Shown here in pieces: positions 43,140-51,124 of a stretch of DNA of 64,000 nt. Numbering within the stretch: position 1 is the stretch's first letter; every line of letters begins with the position of its first letter. A model generated the notes under the pieces. The model saw only the letters and a list, made by a program, of their open reading frames with translations. It ran no database searches and was not told the origin of the DNA. A program made the position numbers and the translations under genes. The DNA comes from UBA11612 sp963976395 (GTDB taxonomy: Bacteria > Pseudomonadota > Alphaproteobacteria > Rhodospirillales > Rhodospirillaceae): positions 32,391 to 96,390 of the forward strand of contig CAXBLG010000007.1 of NCBI GenBank assembly GCA_963976395.1, in the 5' to 3' direction.

Positions 43140-43943
43140 ATGTTCGATGATTTCATCATTCGCGCCGCCGTGGCCGGAATCGGCGTGGCGCTGATCGCCG
43201 GCCCCCTGGGTTGCTTCGTGGTCTGGCGGCGCATGGCTTATTTCGGTGACACCCTGGCGCACGCGGGATTGACCGGCGTTGCTCTCGGCCTTGTGCTCGG
43301 CACCGACCCGACCATCGGCATTGTGATCACTGGCGTTGTCATCGGTTTGTTGTTGCTGGCGTTGCAGCGGCAGCAGCGCGTACCCACCGACACTTTGCTC
43401 GGCATTCTATCTCACAGCGCTCTGGCCATCGGCCTCATTGTCATTAGTTTCATGACCACGGTGCGCGTTGATCTGATGGGGTATCTGTTTGGCGATATTC
43501 TTGCTGTGACGACGACGGACATCGCCTGGATTTACGGCGGCGCAGCGATGTTGCTGGTCGTACTTGTCCGCATCTGGAAACCATTGATCGCCGTAACGGT
43601 GAACGAGGACATGGCTGTGGCCGAAGGCGTGAACGGCTTTCGCATTCAATTGATTTTTACGCTGCTGATTGCCCTGACCGTAGCCCTGGCCATGAAAGTT
43701 GTCGGCGTTCTGCTGGTGACCGCGCTTTTGATTATTCCAGCAGCGGCCGCGCGGCGCTTTGCCTTCACACCGGAAGGCATGGCGATAGGAGCGGCGATTA
43801 TCGGTGTTCTCGCGGTTTTGTCAGGGCTGTTCGCTTCGCTGCAATGGGACACACCCTCCGGCCCCTCGGTGGTCGCGGCAGCCGCCGGTTTGTTCGCGCT
43901 ATCTCTAGCCGCAGGCGCAACCCTTAAGGACACAGAGCGTTAA
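43140..43943 (+). CDS. znuB: ZnuB zinc ABC transporter permease
   Basis: Inner-membrane permease of the ZnuB/MntB family, 267 residues with seven to nine hydrophobic helices (AAVAGIGVALIAGPLGCFVV, SALAIGLIVISFMTT, VVGVLLVTALLIIPAAAARR). GDTLAHAGLTGVALGLVLG is the typical early motif. Follows znuC by 17 bp. Confidence 0.93.
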   Translation: MFDDFIIRAAVAGIGVALIAGPLGCFVVWRRMAYFGDTLAHAGLTGVALGLVLGTDPTIGIVITGVVIGLLLLALQRQQRVPTDTLLGILSHSALAIGLIVISFMTTVRVDLMGYLFGDILAVTTTDIAWIYGGAAMLLVVLVRIWKPLIAVTVNEDMAVAEGVNGFRIQLIFTLLIALTVALAMKVVGVLLVTALLIIPAAAARRFAFTPEGMAIGAAIIGVLAVLSGLFASLQWDTPSGPSVVAAAAGLFALSLAAGATLKDTER

Positions 43944-44031
43944 ATAGGCGGTCTCGCCGTTTCACACGTGCGGTGGACAGTCCATACTGACGGACCGCAA
44001 GACGGCCATTGAAGGGAAATTGCAGGGGTTT

Positions 44032-46062
44032 ATGGACTCACACGCACCGGCGCCCACTCCCAAAAAGATCATGCCGCACTTGCTGGCGGTTGCAAGCCCA
44101 ACGGCCGAGCTTAGTCAGTTCGCACGCGAGGCCCTGTGGATGGCCAACGAGCGTGATCTGGATTTGGTCTTGGCCGTGCGCGAAGTGCCGCGCCTGCATG
44201 CCAAACTGGCCGGAGTGGAAACAACCGAGGACATCGCCGAGTTCGCCAAACGCTGGAACATCACCCTGGTGCCGTGGCGCAGCTCGGCGGATTTGGAGGC
44301 CATCATAAGCAGCTGGACCGTGCGCCGTCCCGCCCGCGTGTTGCTGGGCTCGCACGGGGTGCGCCTTTTCAAGCCGGGGTTAGCGCCTTCACTCCATCGC
44401 AAACTCCTGAATGCTGCACACGCGCAAGGCATAGATATCTCGGTCGATACGTCTTCGGCGCAGACGCGCACATCGGCGTTCGGATTTACCTGGCGCACTG
44501 ACAAAGCCGGACCGTGGTATCACGCCTACATCCTCTCGGCCCTGGCCGTAAGTCTGGCCGCCGTCCTGGTGAATTGGCTGGACGGAATTCTCTCTGCCGA
44601 AAGCCTCGGCATGACCTTTCTGACGGCGGTGGTCTACAGCGCCGCGACCTACGGCATGGCGCCCGCGATTTTCACGGTTGCCCTAAGCGTCGCCACCTAC
44701 AATTACTTCTTCATCGAGCCGAAGTTCGCTCTCGATGTGTCTTCCCCCGAAGATGTGTTGACGATCATTGTGTTTCTGGTGGTCGCGGGAATTACCAGCA
44801 ATCTGTCCGGCAACTTACGCAGGCAGGCCGAGCGCGCGAAACGACAAGCCCAGGAATCGCGTGCCTTGTTTCAACTAACCCGCGACATGGCGATCGCGGA
44901 GGATACCGAGGCGATCTTCCGGGCGATCATCGAGCAATGCAACGATGTGTTCGAGTGCGATGCCGTCTTGCTCACACCCTTTACCGGCGGCGGCCAAAGC
45001 GCTCTGGCGATGGCCTCCGTACAAGCACGCACCGCCGCGCTGCAAACCACATATCCACCGGCGGCCGCGCTGACCCAGGAGGAAATTGAGGCGGCGCGCT
45101 GGTGCTATGCCAACGGCGAACCCGCCGGATTGGGCGCGGCTCAGTTCACCGACATGCACATTTTTCTGCAACCCATGCAGACCTCGGAGGGCACCGTCGC
45201 AGTGCTGGCGCTGAAGGGCATCACACCCGAGGTGGTCAGGCAGACGGGCTTTAGCCGACTCATCAGCTCGATCTGCCGCCTCGCCGCCATCGCGGTTGAG
45301 CGAACACTGCGCATGCAAGAATTGGAGAATGCACGGGTGGTTTCGCAAACCGAAGGACTGCGCTCGGCCCTGCTCTCGGCCATCTCCCATGATTTCGGAA
45401 CACCTCTGGCGTCCATCATGGGTTCGGCGTCGAGTTTGCTGTCTTACGGCGCAACCTACTCGCCCGAAGTTACGCAAGACCTTCTTGAGACCATTATGGA
45501 GGAAGCCGAACGCCTAAGCCGCTTTGTTAAAAACGTGTTGCAGATGACGCGGCTTGAAGCCGGTGCCCTGGTGCCGCGCTTGCAATGGGCCGACGTGGAA
45601 GACCTTATTTCAACGTCGCTGGACTCCGCCCACCGCCGCCTAAACAACTACGAGATCTATGCCGATATCACCGATAAATTACCGCTGGTGAACGTAGACT
45701 TTGTGCTGATGGAAAGCGTGCTGGTGAACATTCTGGATAACGCCGTCAAATACGCTGCGGAAGGCACACCTATTCAAATTACCGCAAAGCGCCTTGGCGG
45801 CGACGTGATCATCGACATTACCGACCAGGGCCGCGGCATCGCCGGTGAAGACCTAGGCGCAGTATTCGATAAGTTTTACCGCGCCCGCGCCCGCGACCGC
45901 ACCATTGCCGGAACAGGATTGGGGCTCGCCATTTGCAAGGGAATCATAGAGGCTCACGACGGGTCCATCGAAGCCCTGAGCGAAGGGTTGGAGCGCGGCA
46001 CCACAATTCGCATTCGCCTACCGGTGAAAACACCGGCGGAGACGGATGTGGCCGAGGTGTAA
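44032..46062 (+). CDS. KdpD-like sensor histidine kinase lacking the N-terminal KdpD domain
   Basis: About 676 residues. The ATG 44032 is preceded by AGGGG; a TTG at 44020 is an alternative. The usual KdpD N-terminal domain with a Walker A is missing; residues 15-140 form only a Usp-like segment (HLLAVASPTAELSQFAREAL, VLLGSHGVRLF). Four membrane helices follow in the DUF4118 style (HAYILSALAVSLAAVLVNWL, ATYNYFFIEPKFALDVSSPE), then a GAF-like region, HisKA with the phospho-His in LLSAISHDFGTPLASIMG, and HATPase with LDNAVKYAAEG and FYRARARDRTIAGTGLGLAI. Paired with the KdpE-like gene. No kdpFABC in the window. Confidence 0.88.
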   Translation: MDSHAPAPTPKKIMPHLLAVASPTAELSQFAREALWMANERDLDLVLAVREVPRLHAKLAGVETTEDIAEFAKRWNITLVPWRSSADLEAIISSWTVRRPARVLLGSHGVRLFKPGLAPSLHRKLLNAAHAQGIDISVDTSSAQTRTSAFGFTWRTDKAGPWYHAYILSALAVSLAAVLVNWLDGILSAESLGMTFLTAVVYSAATYGMAPAIFTVALSVATYNYFFIEPKFALDVSSPEDVLTIIVFLVVAGITSNLSGNLRRQAERAKRQAQESRALFQLTRDMAIAEDTEAIFRAIIEQCNDVFECDAVLLTPFTGGGQSALAMASVQARTAALQTTYPPAAALTQEEIEAARWCYANGEPAGLGAAQFTDMHIFLQPMQTSEGTVAVLALKGITPEVVRQTGFSRLISSICRLAAIAVERTLRMQELENARVVSQTEGLRSALLSAISHDFGTPLASIMGSASSLLSYGATYSPEVTQDLLETIMEEAERLSRFVKNVLQMTRLEAGALVPRLQWADVEDLISTSLDSAHRRLNNYEIYADITDKLPLVNVDFVLMESVLVNILDNAVKYAAEGTPIQITAKRLGGDVIIDITDQGRGIAGEDLGAVFDKFYRARARDRTIAGTGLGLAICKGIIEAHDGSIEALSEGLERGTTIRIRLPVKTPAETDVAEV

Positions 46063-46100
46063 GGGGACGTAGGTTTGGTATTTTGGTTTATGAGCTTGGA

Positions 46101-46143
46101 AACAAAAATCTCTGGACCCTCGACCCTTCGGGTCAAGGGTGAC
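46101..46143. repeat. REP-like palindrome, copy 1
   Basis: AACAAAAA and CTCTGG lead into a hairpin ACCCT-C-GACCC-TTC-GGGTC-A-AGGGT (46116-46140) followed by GAC. A C/A mismatch sits inside the stem. It lies between the kdpD-like and kdpE-like genes. Its twin at 47843 shares the head, the mismatch and the outer stem. Confidence 0.75.
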
Positions 46144-46172
46144 GGTAGGAGAAACGGGGAAACATCGAGCAC

Positions 46173-46865
46173 ATGAGCACCGGGCCGAAAGTTTTAATCG
46201 TCGATGACGAGCCGCAAATTCGCCGCTTCCTGCGCGCGAGTTTGCAAAGCCACGACTACGACCTGGTAGAGGCCGAGAACGGCAAGGAAGCGGTGAAGGC
46301 CTGCACCGTGCAGAAGCCGGACTTGATGATTCTCGATTTGGGTCTGCCGGACATGGACGGCCTTGATGTTATTAAATCGGTGCGCGAATGGAGCGCGGTG
46401 CCCATCATTGTGCTGTCGATCCGCTCGGATGATGCTGACAAAATCGAAGCCCTGGACCGGGGCGCGAACGATTATGTGACCAAACCGTTCAGCATGGGCG
46501 AGCTGCTGGCGCGGATGCGCGCCGCCCTGCGGCAGGGACACGGCGCGAACGGCGAAGCCGAGCCGGTGCTCAACGCCGGCGATCTGTCCATCGACATGAG
46601 CAAGAGACTGGTGAGCCGCGCCGGCACGCCGGTGAAACTGTCGCGCAAGGAATACGATCTTCTCAAAATTCTCGCGAGCCACCCGGACAAGGTGATTACC
46701 CACCAGCAACTTCTAAAGGAAGTGTGGGGGCCGGGTTATGTGGAAGAAACACAGTACCTGCGCGTGTACATCGGCCAGCTTAGACAAAAGCTGGAACGCG
46801 ACCCGGCCGAGCCTGCACACCTGATCACCGAACCGGGTGTGGGGTATCGGTTGAGGGTGGGGTGA
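46173..46865 (+). CDS. kdpE: KdpE-like OmpR-family response regulator
   Basis: 230 residues: receiver domain with EDE-type acidic pocket (VDDEPQIRRFLRASL), phosphoacceptor Asp in LMILDLGLPDMDG, Lys in YVTKPFSMGELLAR, then a winged-helix DNA-binding domain (LSRKEYDLLKILASHPDKVI, LLKEVWGPGYVEETQYLRVY, ITEPGVGYRLRVG) with the KdpE-type R-x-Y-I-G-Q-L-R-Q-K-L-E. Phosphorylated by the upstream kinase. As kdpFABC is absent here, its target genes are unknown. Confidence 0.93.
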   Translation: MSTGPKVLIVDDEPQIRRFLRASLQSHDYDLVEAENGKEAVKACTVQKPDLMILDLGLPDMDGLDVIKSVREWSAVPIIVLSIRSDDADKIEALDRGANDYVTKPFSMGELLARMRAALRQGHGANGEAEPVLNAGDLSIDMSKRLVSRAGTPVKLSRKEYDLLKILASHPDKVITHQQLLKEVWGPGYVEETQYLRVYIGQLRQKLERDPAEPAHLITEPGVGYRLRVG

Positions 46866-47327
46866 GACAGAATTGCCTACAAAAATGCACTTCGAATTAA
46901 AGACACACATAAATTAATAGTGCGGTGCAGCCCGCCGTAATTTAGCCGCCGCGCGCATTGTAGCGCATAAACTATGCGGCGGTTGCAAGTGCGAAGTGCT
47001 TGAGTTGAATGGGAAATATTCGCCGCGCATGGTATAGATTATTTTTGTTTTACTTCTGTCTGAGAGGCCCGCATGCGTACTTTCATGAGTGCCTTCACCT
47101 GCGAGATTTTTACTACTGCTCTGACATCTGTCACCGCCGGGTTGGTGGCCGGCTCTGCGCAGCAGAAACGAACCTACGCCCGAACTTCTGGCCGATCCCG
47201 GCGTTATCGCGAAGTCCGAGAACACGCCCACTGTGTGGACCTATAAAAAATTTTCAGGCCTTTGACGTCTTTCGATTTCTGGAGCCCTAGGATTTAGAAA
47301 CGTCAAAGTTCGGGCTATACTGCCGAC
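46866..47327. other. intergenic region with hairpin and a small ORF
   Basis: 462 bp. Bases 46946-46982 can form CCGCC...GCAT / ATGC-GGCGG with a 4-nt bulge; there is no T tract, so it is not a clear terminator. The 57-codon ORF at 47073 is listed separately. No other coding signal seen. Confidence 0.45.
47073..47246 (+). CDS. possible 57-residue small protein or degraded gene
   Basis: ATG 47073 preceded by GAGAGG at a good distance. The product begins with a Sec-like stretch (MRTFMSAFTCEIFTTALTSV, then TAGLVAGSA) and continues as a basic tail. A neighbouring frame over the tail reads more naturally (LLADPGVIAKSENTPTVWTY), which suggests a frameshifted, decayed secreted protein. Either a real small protein or a remnant. 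Confidence 0.3.
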   Translation: MRTFMSAFTCEIFTTALTSVTAGLVAGSAQQKRTYARTSGRSRRYREVREHAHCVDL

Positions 47328-47750
47328 ATGGCAGAGATGAAAACAAAAGCAACAACGGCCAGCGTAAGCACCTTCTTGAAAGCGGTGGAAAACCCGGTGC
47401 GTCGCGCCGATGCGTTGGCCGTCAAAGACCTGATGAGCCGTATTACCGGCTGGAGACCCAGGATGTGGGGCCCGAGCATGATCGGCTTCGGACAGTATCA
47501 CTACAAATACGACAGTGGACGCGAGGGCGATTTGTTCGTCACCGGCTTTTCGCCGCGCAAGGCGAGTCTGGTGATCTATATCATGCCGGGATACAGGGAT
47601 TACGGCCCGCTGATGGCCAAGCTGGGAAAACTTAAAACCGGAAAGTCGTGCCTGTACATCAACAAGCTGGCGGACGTGGATTTAAAGGTTCTGGAAACCC
47701 TGATCCGCAAATCGGTCGCGTACATGAAAAAGAAGTATGCGGTGAAGTGA
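47328..47750 (+). CDS. DUF1801 domain protein
   Basis: 140-residue protein of the DUF1801 (YdhG-like) family. It shows VSTFLKAVENPVRRADALAV, the core MWGPSMIGFGQYHYKYDSGR, and KTGKSCLYINKLADVDLKVL near the end. The function is not established; some members are called iron chaperone-like. It stands alone, flanked by REP-like copies about 1.2 kb upstream and about 90 bp downstream. Confidence 0.9.
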   Translation: MAEMKTKATTASVSTFLKAVENPVRRADALAVKDLMSRITGWRPRMWGPSMIGFGQYHYKYDSGREGDLFVTGFSPRKASLVIYIMPGYRDYGPLMAKLGKLKTGKSCLYINKLADVDLKVLETLIRKSVAYMKKKYAVK

Positions 47751-47842
47751 CGGCGGCGCGCATTTTCATTTCTGGTCATTCTTGATCTCCGGCAGGAGAT
47801 CGAGAATCCAGCGGTGTCTGGTTTCAGTTTAACCGACCTAAA

Positions 47843-47886
47843 AACAAAAAACTCTGGACCCTCGGCCCCAGTGGGCCAAGGGTGAC
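47843..47886. repeat. REP-like palindrome, copy 2
   Basis: Same head AACAAAAA...CTCTGG as copy 1, then ACCCT-C-GGCCC-CAGT-GGGCC-A-AGGGT (47858-47883) and GAC. Relative to copy 1 one stem pair changes from A-T to G-C on both arms, a compensatory change; the C/A mismatch is kept and the loop differs. This conservation pattern indicates selection on the folded form. Confidence 0.8.
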
Positions 47887-47913
47887 CCTTCATGTTTCCG
47901 CATGCACACGCCG

Positions 47914-49128
47914 CTATGCGGTCGCGGCGTCGAGCGATTCCAGATCGTCGATGGCCGCGCACATGCGTTCGATCATCGCCAGCGACGTCTCATCGGTTTG
48001 CATGGCCGGAAGGTGCCCGGTGGGACACAGGGTCGGCGTCCAGTTCATAAGGCCGTGCAACACCTGTTGACGGTAAAGAGTCCAGCTGTCGTCGAAGGCG
48101 AATTTTTGCCCCGACACCTCTTCCAGCCGTTCGAGATATCCGGCGAGCAAATCCCGCTCCCACGCCCGGCGGTCCTCGATTCGAAACGCCGTGGACAGGG
48201 CGTAGGACACATCGCGCGCCCAATGTCCGCGCCCGGCACATTGCCAATCACACAGACCCATGCGTTGCGCATTCGTTTTGTACCAGTTGCCGATGTGGAC
48301 ATCGGAATGCAGGAATGTATGCGGGCGCTCCTCATGCGCCTTGAGGGCCGCGATAGCCGCAGGCCAAACATCTTTGCGGCGCGTGAGCAAGCGAGGCGGG
48401 ATAATGTCGGCGGCGCGGTCCAGGGTATTTTTTGTGGACAGTTCAACATTCAGCTTGGCGTTGCCGCCCAGGAACCACTTTGTGTACGGCACCACCCATT
48501 TGTACTCGCCGGCAAATCGAGGGTCGTCATAGAACCGGCCGTGCACACCGGCCAGAAGGCCCAGCATGTCCTCGGCCTCGGCGCGGGTGATGGGGGTTTT
48601 GAAATTACAAAACGACGCGCCCTTGGTTGCGACCAAGTCTTCGAGCAGGTGCAAGCCCGCATAGGTCTCGGTATCGAAAACCGTGTGGTAGCAGTGCGGG
48701 ATTTCCAGATCGAGCTGCGGGCGCAATTGGGTATAGAAATTTCCCTCGGTGCGCACATGCATGGTAGTGCCCGAAATCATACGGATCTCGACTGTCGGCA
48801 GCGACTTGGTAAATAGAGTGGCCGGCAAACCTGCCCGGATTCCCGCATCGTTATAGGTGAGGTGCAAACGGTGACGGGCATGGGTGCCCGAACTAATATG
48901 CTCGATGGAAAAATCGGTAACAGCCGCCCCCGGATGATCGGCGCACACAACATCGGTGAGCCATTCGGGCGTGAGCGCTTCTATATTAGAAGGAACATCT
49001 CCCACCTTCAGGGCCTTGGCCCCCGATTGGGTTGCCTGGGCAATATGGCGGGCAATCTGTTCCGCCTTAGTATTCGTGAACTCGGTTCCCTCGGCCACTC
49101 GCGCCTCCTCCCCCTGAATCCTCTCCAT
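47914..49128 (-). CDS. kinase-like phosphotransferase (ecdysteroid kinase/aminoglycoside phosphotransferase type)
   Basis: About 404 residues from ATG 49128; the longer frame to 49191 is less certain. The fold resembles EcKL/choline-kinase-like phosphotransferases: LLEDLVATKGASF (where the ATP-site E-D-L lies), the catalytic loop FLHSDVHIGNWYKTNAQRMG with H-x-D-x-x-x-x-N, and LCDWQCAGRGHWARDVSYAL carrying the metal-binding Asp. The C-terminus is helical. The substrate is unknown; resistance to aminoglycosides should not be assumed. Opposite-strand reading of this gene is a long open frame but lacks protein-like sequence. Confidence 0.82.
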   Translation of the reverse strand: MERIQGEEARVAEGTEFTNTKAEQIARHIAQATQSGAKALKVGDVPSNIEALTPEWLTDVVCADHPGAAVTDFSIEHISSGTHARHRLHLTYNDAGIRAGLPATLFTKSLPTVEIRMISGTTMHVRTEGNFYTQLRPQLDLEIPHCYHTVFDTETYAGLHLLEDLVATKGASFCNFKTPITRAEAEDMLGLLAGVHGRFYDDPRFAGEYKWVVPYTKWFLGGNAKLNVELSTKNTLDRAADIIPPRLLTRRKDVWPAAIAALKAHEERPHTFLHSDVHIGNWYKTNAQRMGLCDWQCAGRGHWARDVSYALSTAFRIEDRRAWERDLLAGYLERLEEVSGQKFAFDDSWTLYRQQVLHGLMNWTPTLCPTGHLPAMQTDETSLAMIERMCAAIDDLESLDAATA

Positions 49129-49393
49129 GTCGCCGTTATTCAGCGCTTCTGTGCAACGTAATACATCTCTGGCCAATAATGGGCGGAGCAATGCGAGGTG
49201 TCACAGACCGTTACCAAATAGATGGCCTCATAAGAGTGATTTTACCCCTCAAGCCATTGAATTCATAAATTAAATCACCACATTCCGAATGTTCGCTATT
49301 GCGATGTTGCGTTGCACTGATTTTATTGCATCGCAATACAGGTCCATATATTATGCGGGTTATGGGAGGGCGAGTGAGCTTTCCAATCCCTTT

Positions 49394-49411
49394 CCCGGGC
49401 CTGGGCCCGGG
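49394..49411 (+). promoter_or_regulatory. strong GC hairpin in the 5' leader of the small secreted protein gene
   Basis: CCCGGGCC-TG-GGCCCGGG, a perfect 8-bp inverted repeat. It ends 11 bp before the ribosome site AGGAG of the gene at 49433. It could shield or stabilise the leader, or act as an operator. Confidence 0.5.
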
Positions 49412-49432
49412 TTAAACATACAGGAGTACTTT

Positions 49433-49711
49433 ATGAAAACCGTTCCGATGATTGCGACGCTTTTTGCCGCCGTTGTGGCCGTTTCCGTGCCCAGCCTCGC
49501 AGAAGCTTCCAACTACAAAGATATCTGCCGGAGCACCCGCTTGAACGCGACCGAGCGCAAAGAATGCCGCGCCTACATGAAAGCGGCCGAGAACGATGCG
49601 CAGGAAGCGGGCATCTTCCGTTATTTCGATCTGAAGATCGCCGGCTTTGAGGCCGACCCCGCTTTGCTTCCGGGCGGCGCGGCTGTCCAAGCGGCCAAAG
49701 ACGCCAAGTAA
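49433..49711 (+). CDS. small secreted protein of unknown function
   Basis: 92 residues with an excellent ribosome site (AGGAG, 7 bp before ATG) and a clear signal peptide (MKTVPMIATLFAAVVAVSVP, cleaved near LAEA-SNYKD). The mature part has two cysteines (DICRST, KECRAY) that may pair, then a short helical tail ending AAKDAK. I recognise no family. The longer frame from 49289 has no support. A terminator follows. Upstream 300 bp (49129-49432) has no other gene, only promoter-like AT-rich sequence and a GC hairpin. Confidence 0.8.
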   Translation: MKTVPMIATLFAAVVAVSVPSLAEASNYKDICRSTRLNATERKECRAYMKAAENDAQEAGIFRYFDLKIAGFEADPALLPGGAAVQAAKDAK

Positions 49712-49740
49712 ACGCTCTTTAGATTAACTTTCTTTCTACG

Positions 49741-49774
49741 AAAACGCCGGTGGTTCCTTCCACCGGCGTTTTTG
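49741..49774 (+). terminator. Rho-independent terminator after the small secreted protein gene
   Basis: AAAACGCCGGTGG-TTCCTT-CCACCGGCGTTTT, a perfect 13-bp stem ending in a T run. Confidence 0.92.
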
Positions 49775-49792
49775 GTTTTGGCCCCCTTCATT

Positions 49793-49831
49793 CCAATAAA
49801 AATGCCCCGCAGCGGTTTTCCGCTGCGGGGC
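49793..49831 (-). terminator. Rho-independent terminator of the ECF sigma gene
   Basis: Minus strand GCCCCGCAGCGG-AAAA-CCGCTGCGGGGC, a perfect 12-bp stem, followed by ATTTTTATTGG. It lies about 85 bp beyond the stop of the leftward sigma factor gene. Confidence 0.88.
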
Positions 49832-49914
49832 AAGTTCCACAGGCCTGCCGTTGGGGGGATGGGAGATGCAGACCCGTGGGTATTGATGTCCGAAATCGTG
49901 TTCGGCGCGCGAGC

Positions 49915-50418
49915 CTAGGCAGCAATCATCGTCGCCGCATCCATCCCAAGGGCGGCGCGCAAGTGCGCCCGGCCACGACACAGGCGGGATTTGACGGTGC
50001 CGACCGGCTCGCCGCGCGATTTTGCGAGGTTTTGCTGCGAACCGTCATGTAGACCAAGAACCAAAATGGCCTGCCGCTCGCTTTTAGACAGTACGCTCAT
50101 CGCCGCGACGGTCTCCTTGAGGAAGATGGCATTGAGTTGTCCGGCCCGCTGCACATGAGACTGATCACCGTCCATCATCGCCATTGAACGGCGGTCCAAA
50201 GCTTCGCGTCGTTTGCCGCTGATGAAAATGTTGCGCATAAGCGTGAACAGCCACGACTTGAGACTGGTGCCGGCCTGAAACAGCGCCTTCTTGCGCAGCG
50301 CGCGCTCGACACAATCCTGGACCAAATCGTGGGCATTATCTTCGTTACGGGTCAACGACCGCGCGAAGCGGGTCAAATCGGGGATCAAGTCTTGAAGCTC
50401 GGTTTGAAAAGCGCTCAT
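49915..50418 (-). CDS. ECF-type sigma-70 family RNA polymerase sigma factor
   Basis: 167 residues from ATG 50418, placed by a perfect AAGGAGG 5 bp upstream. Region 2: LTRFARSLTRNEDNAHDLVQ and DCVERALRKK, SWLFTLMRNIFISGKRR. Region 4: LSKSERQAILVLGLHDGSQQ, EPVGTVKSRLCRGRAHLR. The style is similar to alphaproteobacterial EcfG-like factors, but NepR/PhyR genes and a membrane anti-sigma are not adjacent. It is monocistronic and terminates at a strong hairpin. Regulon unknown. Confidence 0.93.
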   Translation of the reverse strand: MSAFQTELQDLIPDLTRFARSLTRNEDNAHDLVQDCVERALRKKALFQAGTSLKSWLFTLMRNIFISGKRREALDRRSMAMMDGDQSHVQRAGQLNAIFLKETVAAMSVLSKSERQAILVLGLHDGSQQNLAKSRGEPVGTVKSRLCRGRAHLRAALGMDAATMIAA

Positions 50419-50763
50419 CGGGACCTCCTTAAAAATTTGGTACGCGGCGGGAGAGTCCGTGCTTAGCGGGGGGTTGCTTGGAACACCGCCCTCCTGCCGC
50501 GTTTTCCGAGACAAAGAGTGGGCCGAGGGCGCGTAAAGGCGCGATGCGGAAAAGCCGCCGAACGCATAAAGAAAACATCAAGATTTCTGCGGCTGAAATG
50601 GGGCACGCGCGCCCTGCACACATGGGGTCGATAGCGCACATGTATTTGAAACATATACATTTTTATGAAAATTAGGTGAGCCATGTGCCGCCTTCAGCTT
50701 TGAGCGGCGACGCATAAAAACTTTATAAGAAAATGAGGGTTGGCTGGTCTGCCCCTTGCGATA
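50419..50763. other. gene-free upstream region of the sigma factor gene
   Basis: 345 bp with no supported gene. It has an AT-rich segment near 50640-50680 (ATGTATTTGAAACATATACAT) and a second near 50715-50735 that could carry the promoter. Nothing else recognised. Confidence 0.4.
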
Positions 50764-50946
50764 TCAGCGGCGGCGGGCGCTTTCACCGCCCATGGCAAGG
50801 CCGGCGAGGCCGGCAACCGCAAACAACAAAGCCGTCACATCCAGAATCAAGCGAGCAGACTGCCCTGCATTTGGGTTCGCAGCGTAAAGGTCTAGAAGAA
50901 CCGCGCCGATAATGGCGAGATAACAGATGTACTTGAACTGCGGCAT
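50764..50946 (-). CDS. small two-helix membrane protein
   Basis: 60 residues from ATG 50946: two hydrophobic helices (YICYLAIIGAVLLDLYA and ILDVTALLFAVAGLAGLAM) separated by a polar turn NPNAGQSARL, with an Arg-rich end (GGESARRR). A longer frame to 51066 is rich in Arg/Pro and unlikely. No family is recognised and no strong ribosome site is visible, so the call is moderate. It lies in its own region between the sigma factor and SDR genes. Confidence 0.5.
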   Translation of the reverse strand: MPQFKYICYLAIIGAVLLDLYAANPNAGQSARLILDVTALLFAVAGLAGLAMGGESARRR

Positions 50947-51124
50947 GACACTACGACCCCTACCCCTAGGTTCCGGTTGGTGTTCCGTCGTTTTGCTGTT
51001 CGGCTTCTTATCGTGAGCCGAATAAGAAACGCGGTGGACTCCGCGGCGGTTGCAACGCCGGGGCAAAAAGACGGGGTCGGGGTGAAAATAGGTGGGAGGC
51101 GAGAGTTTTCGTCCGTTATTTCAA

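Noticed and set aside
47902..48816. 304-codon open frame on the plus strand opposite the phosphotransferase gene
   Set aside because: Its sequence is low in typical protein motifs, while the minus-strand frame has an intact kinase catalytic loop.
50480..50503. GGAAC-N16-GTT resembling an EcfG-type promoter
   Set aside because: It points rightward, away from the sigma gene, and no rightward gene follows within 1 kb; one match of this kind is expected by chance.
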